From Chitinivibrionales bacterium (lineage in GTDB: Bacteria > Fibrobacterota > Chitinivibrionia > Chitinivibrionales > FEN-1185), in assembly GCA_028718065.1 (NCBI GenBank), contig JAQUMP010000184.1, forward strand, positions 1 through 6,913: DNA of 6,913 nucleotides. Direction: 5' to 3'. This document shows, piece after piece, positions 1 through 5,115 of this stretch. Under the pieces are notes generated by a model. The model had not been told where the DNA came from and did no database searches. It saw only the letters and a list, made by a program, of their open reading frames with translations. Each line of letters starts with the position of its first letter. The first letter of the stretch is position 1. The position numbers were made by a program, and so were the translations under genes.

Positions 1-14
1 ACCTCCTCGGCGAC

Positions 15-46
15 CGAGGCTGCCGCGAGCGCGGGGATCAGCCTCG
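15..46. repeat. GC-rich inverted repeat at the window edge
   Basis: CGAGGCTG at 15-22 is the exact reverse complement of CAGCCTCG at 39-46. The loop itself contains CCGC (23-26) pairing with GCGG (31-34), so the RNA could form a long GC-rich hairpin. An overlapping alternative hairpin pairs CCTCGG (5-10) with CCGAGG (14-19), and the two are mutually exclusive. The stretch is far richer in GC than the aldolase sequence that follows. It could be a real leader structure or an artefact at a contig end; the window cannot tell these apart. Confidence 0.4.
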
Positions 47-660
47 TGCGCCCGGGCGGCGATTCTCCAAAACATGGTCTTTTTAATGCAACGCATGGGC
101 ACGATTCGCCCGAAGTAATTTTTAATTCGCCCAAGGCCACCCAGGCAAAAGTCGAAATCGCGCGCGCGGCCCGCAAGTTGTGGGAACGCCAATATGTGGA
201 CGGCAACGGCGGCAATCTTTCGTACCGCATCAGCGACAAATACGTGCTTTGCACGCCGACCATGCTTTCCAAAGGTGATATTACGCCCGACGATATCTGC
301 ATGGTCGACATGGACGCAAACCAGGTGGCGGGCAAACGCAAGCGCACCAGCGAGATCAAGGTGCATCTGGAAATCATGAAGGCGCAGCCCAAGGCTTTGT
401 CCTGTATTCATGCGCATCCGCCCTATATCACGGCGTACGCCCTGGTGGGCATGGTGCCGCCCGTAAACGTGATCTGCGAAGCGGAAGTGTTCGTGGGTCA
501 GGTGGCCTATTCACCGTACGAAACTACCGGCAGTAAAGAAGTCGCCGAAAAACTGATCCCGCTGGCAAAGGATCACAATACCATACTCATGGGCAACCAC
601 GGCATGCTCTGCTGGGCCGATTCGGTCACGCATGCGGAGTGGTACGTGGAAATTATATAG
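46..660 (+). CDS. Class II aldolase (FucA/AraD family), N-terminal and catalytic part, ended by an in-frame TAG
   Basis: Zinc-dependent class II aldolase/adducin-family protein, cytosolic or microcompartment-lumenal. Family members cleave sugar phosphates such as L-fuculose-1-phosphate to DHAP and an aldehyde, or epimerise L-ribulose-5-phosphate. Seen in the translation: the GNGGNLSYR phosphate-site loop (residues 53-61), TSEIKVH with the likely catalytic Glu103, the HAHP zinc ligands His122 and His124, and NHG with His185. All catalytic residues therefore precede the TAG at 658-660. The stop falls inside the helix that follows the zinc site, and the same frame continues to 1005 with typical family sequence, so this is a truncated piece of a roughly 319-residue protein. 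GTG at 46 is the only standard in-frame start before the domain, with GGGGA at 33-37 as a possible ribosome site. The frame is open to base 1, so the true start may lie outside. About 30 residues precede the conserved domain, more than usual. Family call is firm; substrate is not. Confidence 0.85.
   Translation: MRPGGDSPKHGLFNATHGHDSPEVIFNSPKATQAKVEIARAARKLWERQYVDGNGGNLSYRISDKYVLCTPTMLSKGDITPDDICMVDMDANQVAGKRKRTSEIKVHLEIMKAQPKALSCIHAHPPYITAYALVGMVPPVNVICEAEVFVGQVAYSPYETTGSKEVAEKLIPLAKDHNTILMGNHGMLCWADSVTHAEWYVEII
658..660 (+). other. In-frame amber codon interrupting the aldolase
   Basis: The codons read I-I-TAG-T-Y-C-R. Family logic suggests an acidic residue here, and a single G-to-T change from GAG would give TAG. 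No frameshift is present: the two reading segments are in the same frame with nothing missing. No other gene in the window that shows its end stops with TAG (two use TAA and four use TGA). TGA is clearly used as a stop. A point mutation, a sequencing error, or readthrough/recoding of UAG are all possible. Confidence 0.8.
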
Positions 661-678
661 ACGTATTGCCGCACGCTC

Positions 679-1005
679 GTGATTGCCTCCCAGCTCGGCT
701 CGCCTATCAAGCACATCCCCAACGAAAAAATGGGGCCGCTCATGGACCTTAAGCGGCAACTTGATTTGCCCGATCCGCGCCTTTCCGGCAAGGAGTGTAC
801 CCTTGCCGACATGCCGGAAAACGTAGACTCTATTACCGTTTGTCCGGGCGCCTGCCAGCAAGGCAAAGGCCCCTGCGGCCTGCACGGCACGGGTGCTTGC
901 GCCAAGCAGCAGAATTCTAAAATGTCGCCCGATACCGCTTCCGATACCGAGGCCTTAATCAAAAAGATCACCGACGAGGTGATCGCCGCCCTTTCCAAAG
1001 GATAA
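679..1005 (+). CDS. C-terminal part of the interrupted class II aldolase, with Cys-rich segment and cargo-like tail
   Basis: This is the in-frame continuation of the aldolase; the open frame resumes at 661, and 679 is merely the first GTG. Numbering below follows the whole 319-codon frame from 46. Residues 206-250 complete the aldolase fold. Residues 251-285 hold five cysteines (251, 266, 270, 277, 285) and a histidine (280) in a Gly-rich stretch, an extension absent from short FucA enzymes. After a Ser/Asp/Thr-rich linker the protein ends in an amphipathic helix (302-319). No good ribosome site precedes 679, so independent translation is unlikely. The stop at 1003-1005 is six bases before the FAD oxidase start, and the AAGGA that serves that gene lies in the last codons here. 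It is best regarded as one gene with the upstream part, either a pseudogene, an error, or a readthrough product. Confidence 0.75.
   Translation: MIASQLGSPIKHIPNEKMGPLMDLKRQLDLPDPRLSGKECTLADMPENVDSITVCPGACQQGKGPCGLHGTGACAKQQNSKMSPDTASDTEALIKKITDEVIAALSKG
949..1002 (+). other. Putative encapsulation peptide (bacterial microcompartment cargo signal)
   Basis: The last 18 residues read EALIKKITDEVIAALSKG. Hydrophobic residues (Ala, Leu, Ile, Ile, Val, Ile, Ala, Leu) recur at 3-4 residue spacing against a charged face, and a short polar linker separates the helix from the enzyme. This is the usual form of the 15-20 residue terminal helices that direct enzymes into bacterial microcompartments, and fuculose-phosphate aldolases are known cargo of some such organelles. 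No shell gene is in the window, so the role is inferred from sequence form alone. Confidence 0.5.
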
Positions 1006-1011
1006 ACCATC

Positions 1012-2424
1012 ATGAATTACGCGACCCTTACGCCGGCCCACATCGAAAAACTCACCGCCATCGTCGGTGCAGGCAACATCATCACTGAAAAAGAGAAGAT
1101 GATCGACTATTCGCACGACGAATTTTCGCAGGCTGAAATCGCCCATTTCCCGGACATCGTGGTAAAACCGCACACCACCGAAGAGGTGAGCCGGATCATG
1201 AAGCTGGCCTCGGAGCAGAACCTGCCGGTCACGCCGCGCGGCGGGGCCACGGGGCTTTGCGGCGGTTGCGTTCCTATTTATGGCGGCATCGTTCTTTCCC
1301 TGGAAGGGCTTAAGAAAATCGTTGAGATCGACACCGAAAACGTCATGGCCGTGGCCGAGGCGGGCGTTACTTTACAGGAGCTATACCAGGCCATCGAGGC
1401 CAAGGGGCTCTATTTGCCGCCGCATCCGGGCGATGAGAATGCCACCGTGGGCGGCCTGGTGGTTTGCAACGCCGGCGGCGCGCGCGCCGTAAAGTACGGC
1501 GTGATCCGCAATTTTGTGCGCGGCCTCGAGGTAGTTATGCCCGACGGTCAAGTGACCATGCTGGGCGGCAAATTAATCAAGAGCAGCTCGGGCTACAGCC
1601 TTTTGCACCTCATGATCGGCAGCGAAGGCACGCTCGGCGTGGTGACCAAGGCCATCATCAATCTGTACCCGCCGCCACAAGCCATTTACACCCTGGTAGT
1701 ACCCTTTAATTCGTTGGGCGAGGCCATAAAAACCGTTCCGGCCATTATCCAGGGCACCATCATGCCCATGGCCGTGGAATTTTTGGAACGCGAAACCATT
1801 GCCGTTACCGAAGATTTCCTGAACCGCACCTGGCCCACCAAAGACGGCAGCGCCTACCTCATGATAATCCTCGACGGCAGCAGCGAAGACGAGCTTATGC
1901 AGCAGGCCGAAGCCATCGGCCAGTTGTGTCTTGACAAAGGCGCTCTCGACGTTTTCGTGGCCGACGACAAAACCAAGCAACACAATATCCTGGAAATCCG
2001 CAGCCAGACCTACGAAGCCATGCGCGGCAATATGCTGGAAATCTTAGACGTTACCGTGCCGCGCGCTTCGATCGCCGATTTTGTCGCGGCCGTACACAAG
2101 GCCTCCGAAGAAATGGGCATCTGGCTGCCCACCTACGGCCATGCCGCCGACGGCAACGTGCATACCCACATCATGCGCGCGCGCTTTGACAAAGGCAAAT
2201 GGACCGAGACGCCGGGCTGGCAGGAAAAATACGAAAAGGCCCGCGACCGCGTGCATGAACTGGGCAAAGAGTTCGGCGGCATTGTTTCGGGCGAACACGG
2301 CATCGGCATGGTTAAAAAGGAATATTTGACTCACTTTTTAGACCAGGTCCAGCTTTCGCTTATGCGGGGCATTAAGCAGGTCTTTGACCCCAAGGGAATC
2401 TGCAATCCGGGGAAAGTAATCTAA
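1012..2424 (+). CDS. glcD: FAD-binding oxidase, GlcD / D-lactate dehydrogenase type
   Basis: Flavoprotein of the VAO/PCMH family that oxidises a 2-hydroxy acid (glycolate, D-lactate or similar) to the 2-keto acid. The 470-residue length is typical. The FAD domain covers about 45-225, with RGGATGLCGG (76-85), the HPG...GGLVVCNAGG segment (138-156) and GSEGTLGVVTKA (203-214). The C-terminal FAD-oxidase domain carries YGHAADGNVH with His377 and His384, and SGEHGIG with Glu428 and His429, which match the metal/substrate site of this family. It ends in the usual NPGKVI without any extension, so it has no cargo-like tail of its own. The ATG at 1012 has AAGGA at 998-1002, nine bases upstream and inside the end of the aldolase gene, suggesting coupled translation. 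In context it could act on lactate or glycolate produced from the aldolase's aldehyde product. No membrane segment is seen; family members often work with partner electron carriers that are not encoded here. Confidence 0.9.
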   Translation: MNYATLTPAHIEKLTAIVGAGNIITEKEKMIDYSHDEFSQAEIAHFPDIVVKPHTTEEVSRIMKLASEQNLPVTPRGGATGLCGGCVPIYGGIVLSLEGLKKIVEIDTENVMAVAEAGVTLQELYQAIEAKGLYLPPHPGDENATVGGLVVCNAGGARAVKYGVIRNFVRGLEVVMPDGQVTMLGGKLIKSSSGYSLLHLMIGSEGTLGVVTKAIINLYPPPQAIYTLVVPFNSLGEAIKTVPAIIQGTIMPMAVEFLERETIAVTEDFLNRTWPTKDGSAYLMIILDGSSEDELMQQAEAIGQLCLDKGALDVFVADDKTKQHNILEIRSQTYEAMRGNMLEILDVTVPRASIADFVAAVHKASEEMGIWLPTYGHAADGNVHTHIMRARFDKGKWTETPGWQEKYEKARDRVHELGKEFGGIVSGEHGIGMVKKEYLTHFLDQVQLSLMRGIKQVFDPKGICNPGKVI

Positions 2425-2431
2425 TTTCCCC
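2409..2431 (+). repeat. Perfect 7-bp inverted repeat across the glcD stop codon
   Basis: GGGGAAA (2409-2415) pairs exactly with TTTCCCC (2425-2431), with a 9-base loop that contains the glcD stop codon. The repeat ends two bases before the ATG of the next gene (2434). No T-run follows, so it is not a standard terminator. The only purine-rich ribosome-site candidate for the next gene, GGGGAAAG at 2409-2416, is the 5' arm itself and sits too far from the ATG unless folded. It may tune expression of the downstream gene. Confidence 0.45.
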
Positions 2432-2433
2432 TT

Positions 2434-3366
2434 ATGAATATCGCGGTAATCGGTATTGGCGGCGTAGGCGGGTATTTTGGCGGCAAGCTCACGCAGGTGC
2501 TCAAGAGCGATAAAAATTTAAAAATATATTTTATTGCCCGCGGCAAGCATCTTGACGAGATCAGAAAGAACGGGCTGCGGCTTGATTCACAAGACGGACA
2601 AATGCTCTGCCGGCCTACGCTTGCCACCGACAGCATCGCGGAATTGCCGATCCTGGACATCTCCCTTGTCTGCGTAAAAAGCTACGATCTGAATACGGTA
2701 CTGCATCAGCTAAAACCGCGGATGTCGGATGCTACCATAATTCTCCCCCTGCTCAACGGCGTTGATATTTACGAACGGATACGCGCCATAATTTCCAATG
2801 CGGTGATTCTTCCCGCCTGTGTTTATATCGGAACGCACATAGAAAAACCCGGCACGGTCACGCAACGAGGAGGGCCCGGCGCCATTATTTTGGGAAATGA
2901 TCCGCAACGCGAAATTAATACCGCGGCGCTGACCGACGTTTTAACAAAGGCAGACATTAAATTTAACTGGTCGGACGCCCCCTATTCCGAAATCTGGTCC
3001 AAGTTTGTTTTTATCGCCTCGTTAGGCTTGGTGACAGCCAATTTTAACAAGACCGTTGGAGAAATTATTCAATCCGAGGAATTGAGCGTATATGCCGTGG
3101 GCGTTATGAAAGAAATTATCGCAATAGCCAACAGCAAAAAGGTGAGCTTGCCGGCATCATTACTGGAAGATGTCTTTACAAAAGCAAAGAGTTATCCATT
3201 CGAAACGAAGACATCATTTCAGAGGGATTTCGAAATTCCCGGGCACAAGGACGAACGCGATCTTTTCGGCGGCGCCATTATTAGAATGGGAAAAGAATTA
3301 AATATTAAAACAGAAACCACAAAAATGATCTATGATTCCCTGCAGAAAAAGAAAGCCCCGGTTTAA
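2434..3366 (+). CDS. panE: 2-dehydropantoate 2-reductase family protein (PanE/ApbA)
   Basis: NADPH-dependent reductase of the ketopantoate reductase family. The classic member makes pantoate for pantothenate and coenzyme A, and relatives reduce other 2-keto acids. The 310 residues fit the family. The N-terminal Rossmann fold begins with GIGGVGGYFGG (7-17). Lys82 (VKSY), Asn108 (LLNGV) and Lys190 (WSKF) sit where the family has its cofactor and catalytic residues. The C-terminal helical domain has the TSFQRD stretch (Ser261) and ERDLFGGAIIR with Glu274, the usual substrate-binding pattern. The start is nine bases after the glcD stop and has no clear ribosome site of its own, so translational coupling is likely. 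The gene uses more A/T-ending codons (TTA, AAA, ATA) than glcD. Whether its substrate is ketopantoate or a keto acid linked to the aldolase pathway cannot be told from sequence. Confidence 0.88.
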   Translation: MNIAVIGIGGVGGYFGGKLTQVLKSDKNLKIYFIARGKHLDEIRKNGLRLDSQDGQMLCRPTLATDSIAELPILDISLVCVKSYDLNTVLHQLKPRMSDATIILPLLNGVDIYERIRAIISNAVILPACVYIGTHIEKPGTVTQRGGPGAIILGNDPQREINTAALTDVLTKADIKFNWSDAPYSEIWSKFVFIASLGLVTANFNKTVGEIIQSEELSVYAVGVMKEIIAIANSKKVSLPASLLEDVFTKAKSYPFETKTSFQRDFEIPGHKDERDLFGGAIIRMGKELNIKTETTKMIYDSLQKKKAPV

Positions 3367-3380
3367 TGGTCCTTTAGCCA

Positions 3381-3398
3381 CCCCATTCTGGGGATTTT
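3381..3398 (+). terminator. Possible weak intrinsic terminator after panE
   Basis: CCCCA (3381-3385), a 3-base loop and TGGGG (3389-3393) form a short GC-rich hairpin followed by ATTTT (3394-3398), 14 bases after the panE stop. The stem is only five pairs and the T-run is short, so termination may be partial. Confidence 0.4.
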
Positions 3399-3421
3399 CA
3401 CGACAACCTCATCAAAAAAAC

Positions 3422-3450
3422 TTGCCGCATTCCAAACAATCATATATAAT
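3422..3450 (+). promoter_or_regulatory. Sigma70-like promoter for the Phd-VapC module
   Basis: A -35 element TTGCCG (3422-3427, four of six consensus bases) and a perfect -10 TATAAT (3445-3450) are separated by 17 bases. Transcription would begin near 3457, giving a leader of about 65 bases before the antitoxin ATG at 3522. It is the clearest promoter in the window and lets the toxin-antitoxin module be transcribed independently of the upstream operon. Confidence 0.7.
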
Positions 3451-3466
3451 CTAGACAGACTAGACA
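3450..3466. promoter_or_regulatory. Likely autoregulatory operator overlapping the transcription start
   Basis: TCTAGACAGACTAGA (3450-3464) is a near-perfect palindrome with six of seven pairs matched. The same stretch also reads as two direct CTAGACA copies (3451-3457 and 3460-3466) nine bases apart. It abuts the -10 box and covers the predicted start, where a Phd/YefM antitoxin or toxin-antitoxin complex would be expected to repress its own operon. Confidence 0.55.
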
Positions 3467-3521
3467 TACAACACAATGATTGTTCAGCCTGATTCGGCGT
3501 TATCGGGCAAGCGAGGATGCA

Positions 3522-3767
3522 ATGAAATCACTCTGGCAGCTCCAGGAAGCAAAAAACAAGTTCAGCGAAGTCGTCAACCATGCCCGGACCGACGGACCGC
3601 AGGAAATCTCGCGGCATGGGGAAAAAACCGCCGTCGTCATTTCTTTTGAAGAATACAAAAAGCTCAAGAAGCATCGCGGATCTTTGGCGGAGTTTTTTCA
3701 CTCCTCTCCGCTTAAAGAAATCGATCTCACCCGGACGAAAGACCGCCCGCGCGAGGTGGAATTATGA
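3522..3767 (+). CDS. Phd/YefM-family antitoxin
   Basis: DNA-binding antitoxin of a type II toxin-antitoxin module; it neutralises the adjacent PIN-domain toxin and normally represses the operon. The 81-residue product opens with WQLQEAKNKFSEVVNHAR (residues 5-22) and continues with GPQEISRHGEKTAVVIS, the Phd/YefM dimerisation and DNA-binding fold. The C-terminal part from about residue 54, LAEFFHSSPL followed by an Arg/Lys/Glu-rich end, is the usual toxin-binding tail. I chose ATG 3522 over the upstream in-frame TTG at 3480, because CGAGGA (3512-3517) is spaced five bases from it and because family proteins begin just before the W-x-LQEAK motif; the earlier start would add 14 unrelated residues. 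Its TGA overlaps the toxin ATG as ATGA. Confidence 0.9.
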   Translation: MKSLWQLQEAKNKFSEVVNHARTDGPQEISRHGEKTAVVISFEEYKKLKKHRGSLAEFFHSSPLKEIDLTRTKDRPREVEL

Positions 3768-4186
3768 ACTATCTGCTTGACACTTGCATTATTTCCGAGT
3801 TGGCCAAACCGAAGCCGGAAAAAAAAGTTGTCACCTGGATCGAAGGATACGATGAAGATTTTTTCTTTCTAAGCGTGCTCACGCTCGGCGAAATCCAAAA
3901 AGGAATCGCGAAACTAAGCGATCAAAAAAGGAAGGCTTCCTATCAGCATTGGCTTGATGCAGATTTGCGCACACGGTTTTCCGGGCGAATTCTCCCGGTC
4001 GACCAGGACGTCGCATTAGCATGGGGAATTCTGCAAGGCAAGGCGGAAGCGGCCGGAAGGCCTTTGCCGACTGTCGACGGCCTTCTCGGAGCCACGGCGG
4101 TCGTTCATAACCTTACCGTCGTAACGCGCAATGAACCCGACCTTGTTGCCACGGGTGCGCCACTATTCAATCCCTGGAAAATGTGA
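3764..4186 (+). CDS. vapC: VapC/FitB-type PIN-domain toxin
   Basis: PIN-domain endoribonuclease toxin of 140 residues, partner of the Phd/YefM antitoxin just upstream. Visible active-site residues are Asp6 in LLDTCIISE, Glu43 in LTLGEIQKGI, Asp105 in PTVDGLLGATA, and the TRNEPDL segment (121-127), where Asp126 or Asn123 takes the fourth place. The layout and the NPW close to the C terminus are typical of FitB-like VapC proteins, which cleave RNA such as initiator tRNA in studied cases; the target here is unknown. GAGG (3753-3756) lies seven bases before the ATG within the antitoxin gene, and the four-base ATGA overlap ties its synthesis to that of the antitoxin. The stop is 27 bases from the end of the opposing toxin gene, with no hairpin terminator between them. 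Confidence 0.92.
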   Translation: MNYLLDTCIISELAKPKPEKKVVTWIEGYDEDFFFLSVLTLGEIQKGIAKLSDQKRKASYQHWLDADLRTRFSGRILPVDQDVALAWGILQGKAEAAGRPLPTVDGLLGATAVVHNLTVVTRNEPDLVATGAPLFNPWKM

Positions 4187-4213
4187 TTGACTTCGGGTAA
4201 TATAACCAACACA

Positions 4214-4660
4214 TCATCCGGCGCCCGATATCAACGGATTTATCGATCGTATCCCTTTGAACCGCAGGAAGTCACGATCCGCCGTATACAGCGTGCCGAC
4301 TCCGTGTTCTTTCATTATAGCGGCAATTATCACGTCGGAGATGGCGCTGCCCCTGAAATGTCCGGAAAGAACCTCTTTTTTGTAAGCACTCCAAAACAAA
4401 TCTGTTTCCGAAACAAACCTGATATTTGGCTGGCCAATTAAGCTGTCCAGAACAAAGACGGCTTGGGAGGGCGCAAGCGGGTTGGGTAAGATGCCGGCAT
4501 GCGTCGTTATCCGCAGAAAAGAATGCGCTACCGGCCACGGCATAACCCATGTTTCCGGCGCTCGTGCCATTTTTTCCAAGAAAACCTTCGCCCGCGTATG
4601 CCATTCAGAATCCTTGTTTATGGAATAAATAAGAATGTTGACGTCGACAGAAAAGCTCAT
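4214..4660 (-). CDS. vapC: VapC-type PIN-domain toxin (second module)
   Basis: A 148-residue PIN-domain protein, partner of the ribbon-helix-helix antitoxin upstream on the same strand. It starts with DVNILIYSIN (Asp6) and has the HSFLRITTHAGI segment (46-57), SDVIIAA (Asp109) and TADRDF (Asp128, Asp130), ending in the INPL motif common in this VapC subgroup. The position where many VapC proteins carry the second acidic residue is Ser47 here; a FLR-x-xT motif without that acid is usual for this subgroup, so activity is not excluded. AAAAGG in the antitoxin's last codons lies five bases before the ATG, and the toxin ATG overlaps the antitoxin TGA as ATGA. It is not closely similar to the first toxin, so the two modules are not a simple duplication. 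The RNA target is unknown. Confidence 0.9.
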   Translation of the reverse strand: MSFSVDVNILIYSINKDSEWHTRAKVFLEKMARAPETWVMPWPVAHSFLRITTHAGILPNPLAPSQAVFVLDSLIGQPNIRFVSETDLFWSAYKKEVLSGHFRGSAISDVIIAAIMKEHGVGTLYTADRDFLRFKGIRSINPLISGAG

Positions 4661-4905
4661 AGGGGCCTTTTCTCCATAACGGACATGAGCGCCTCTTTAT
4701 CTTCAAGCGCTACAAAGGGCGTCCCCATGGAAAAAGAGGGTAGCGAAAACGGCTTTCGGTTCCCAACCGCAGTATGCGCCTCCTGCTGAAGGCCTTTGTT
4801 CAACAGCTCTGTTATTGTTTCGCCGAGAGTGATCTGACGCTCATGCGCGATTCTTTTTGCCCGCTTCAGTACGGATTCATGTAAACAAATCGTCGTTCTT
4901 GTCAT
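4657..4905 (-). CDS. Ribbon-helix-helix antitoxin (VapB-like)
   Basis: 82-residue antitoxin for the adjacent PIN toxin. Residues 3-8 (RTTICL) form the DNA-contacting strand, followed by two helices (about 10-23 and 26-39, LGETITELLNKGL), the standard ribbon-helix-helix layout. The C-terminal half, with SLPSFSMGTPF and ALEDKEALMSVMEKR, matches the toxin-binding tails of VapB proteins that pair with FLR-type VapC. The start has an excellent ribosome site, GGGAGGT (complement of 4912-4918), six bases upstream. A promoter lies upstream, and the coding end overlaps the toxin start. It probably represses its own operon. Confidence 0.87.
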   Translation of the reverse strand: MTRTTICLHESVLKRAKRIAHERQITLGETITELLNKGLQQEAHTAVGNRKPFSLPSFSMGTPFVALEDKEALMSVMEKRPL

Positions 4906-4942
4906 GCTTTGACCTCCCTCTAACTATCAAATTCTTGCTTAT

Positions 4943-4971
4943 AATATACCATGCAAATCATCACAATGCAA
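4943..4971 (-). promoter_or_regulatory. Sigma70-like promoter for the minus-strand toxin-antitoxin operon
   Basis: On the minus strand, TTGCAT (4966-4971) and TATATT (4943-4948) are separated by 17 bases, and TGG immediately before the -10 gives an extended -10 element. TTGCAT occurs a second time inside the spacer (4951-4956), 15 bases away, forming a direct repeat that could be part of an operator. Transcription would start about 30 bases before the antitoxin ATG. Confidence 0.6.
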
Positions 4972-4979
4972 TAACATAT

Positions 4980-4991
4980 TCATCATGATGA
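4980..4991. repeat. 12-bp perfect palindrome upstream of the minus-strand promoter
   Basis: TCATCATGATGA is its own reverse complement. It sits just upstream of the -35 box of the minus-strand toxin-antitoxin promoter, in the region shared with tex. It could be a protein-binding site, but short palindromes also occur by chance in AT-rich DNA. Confidence 0.3.
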
Positions 4992-5000
4992 CTTATGAAC

Positions 5001-5021
5001 TCAGGTTATTTTAAAACCTGA
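5001..5021. repeat. 7-bp inverted repeat between vapB-like gene and tex
   Basis: TCAGGTT (5001-5007) and AACCTGA (5015-5021) are exact inverted copies around a 7-base AT centre. No T-run follows on either strand, so an operator or stem-loop is more likely than a terminator. It lies upstream of tex and of the divergent antitoxin. The rest of 4906-5115 is AT-rich spacer; no convincing tex promoter could be fixed, although TATTAT at 5083-5088 is a possible -10. Confidence 0.35.
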
Positions 5022-5115
5022 CGCTTAAAATCATTTGCAGAAACTATTTTGCAAACTCCATAAATTTTAATTCGATGGATTTTATTATACGGGAAGCTGC
5101 TCGTAGGTAGTAATC

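Noticed and set aside
511..1013. Overlapping minus-strand frames opposite the aldolase
   Set aside because: The plus strand carries clear class II aldolase sequence on both sides of the TAG; the minus frames show no family features.
1573..1983. A 136-codon minus-strand open frame opposite glcD
   Set aside because: Mirror frame of a high-GC gene, Gly/Ala/His-rich and without recognisable domains.
3480..3521. TTG at 3480 as the antitoxin start
   Set aside because: It would add 14 residues unlike the family and lacks a ribosome site; ATG 3522 has one and fits the family N terminus.
4187..4204. TTGACT and TAATAT as a promoter in the gap between the toxins
   Set aside because: The two elements are only about six bases apart, so they cannot form a normal sigma70 promoter.
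4187..4441. An 84-codon plus-strand frame after the first VapC
   Set aside because: It runs antisense to the well-supported second VapC toxin and shows no motif or ribosome site.
5049..5088. TTGCAA and TATTAT as the tex promoter
   Set aside because: The spacing is 28 bases, too long; no good -35 stands 16-18 bases before TATTAT.
3367..5115. The toxin-antitoxin island as a mobile element with flanking repeats
   Set aside because: I found no transposase, integrase, terminal inverted repeats or convincing target-site duplication around the island.
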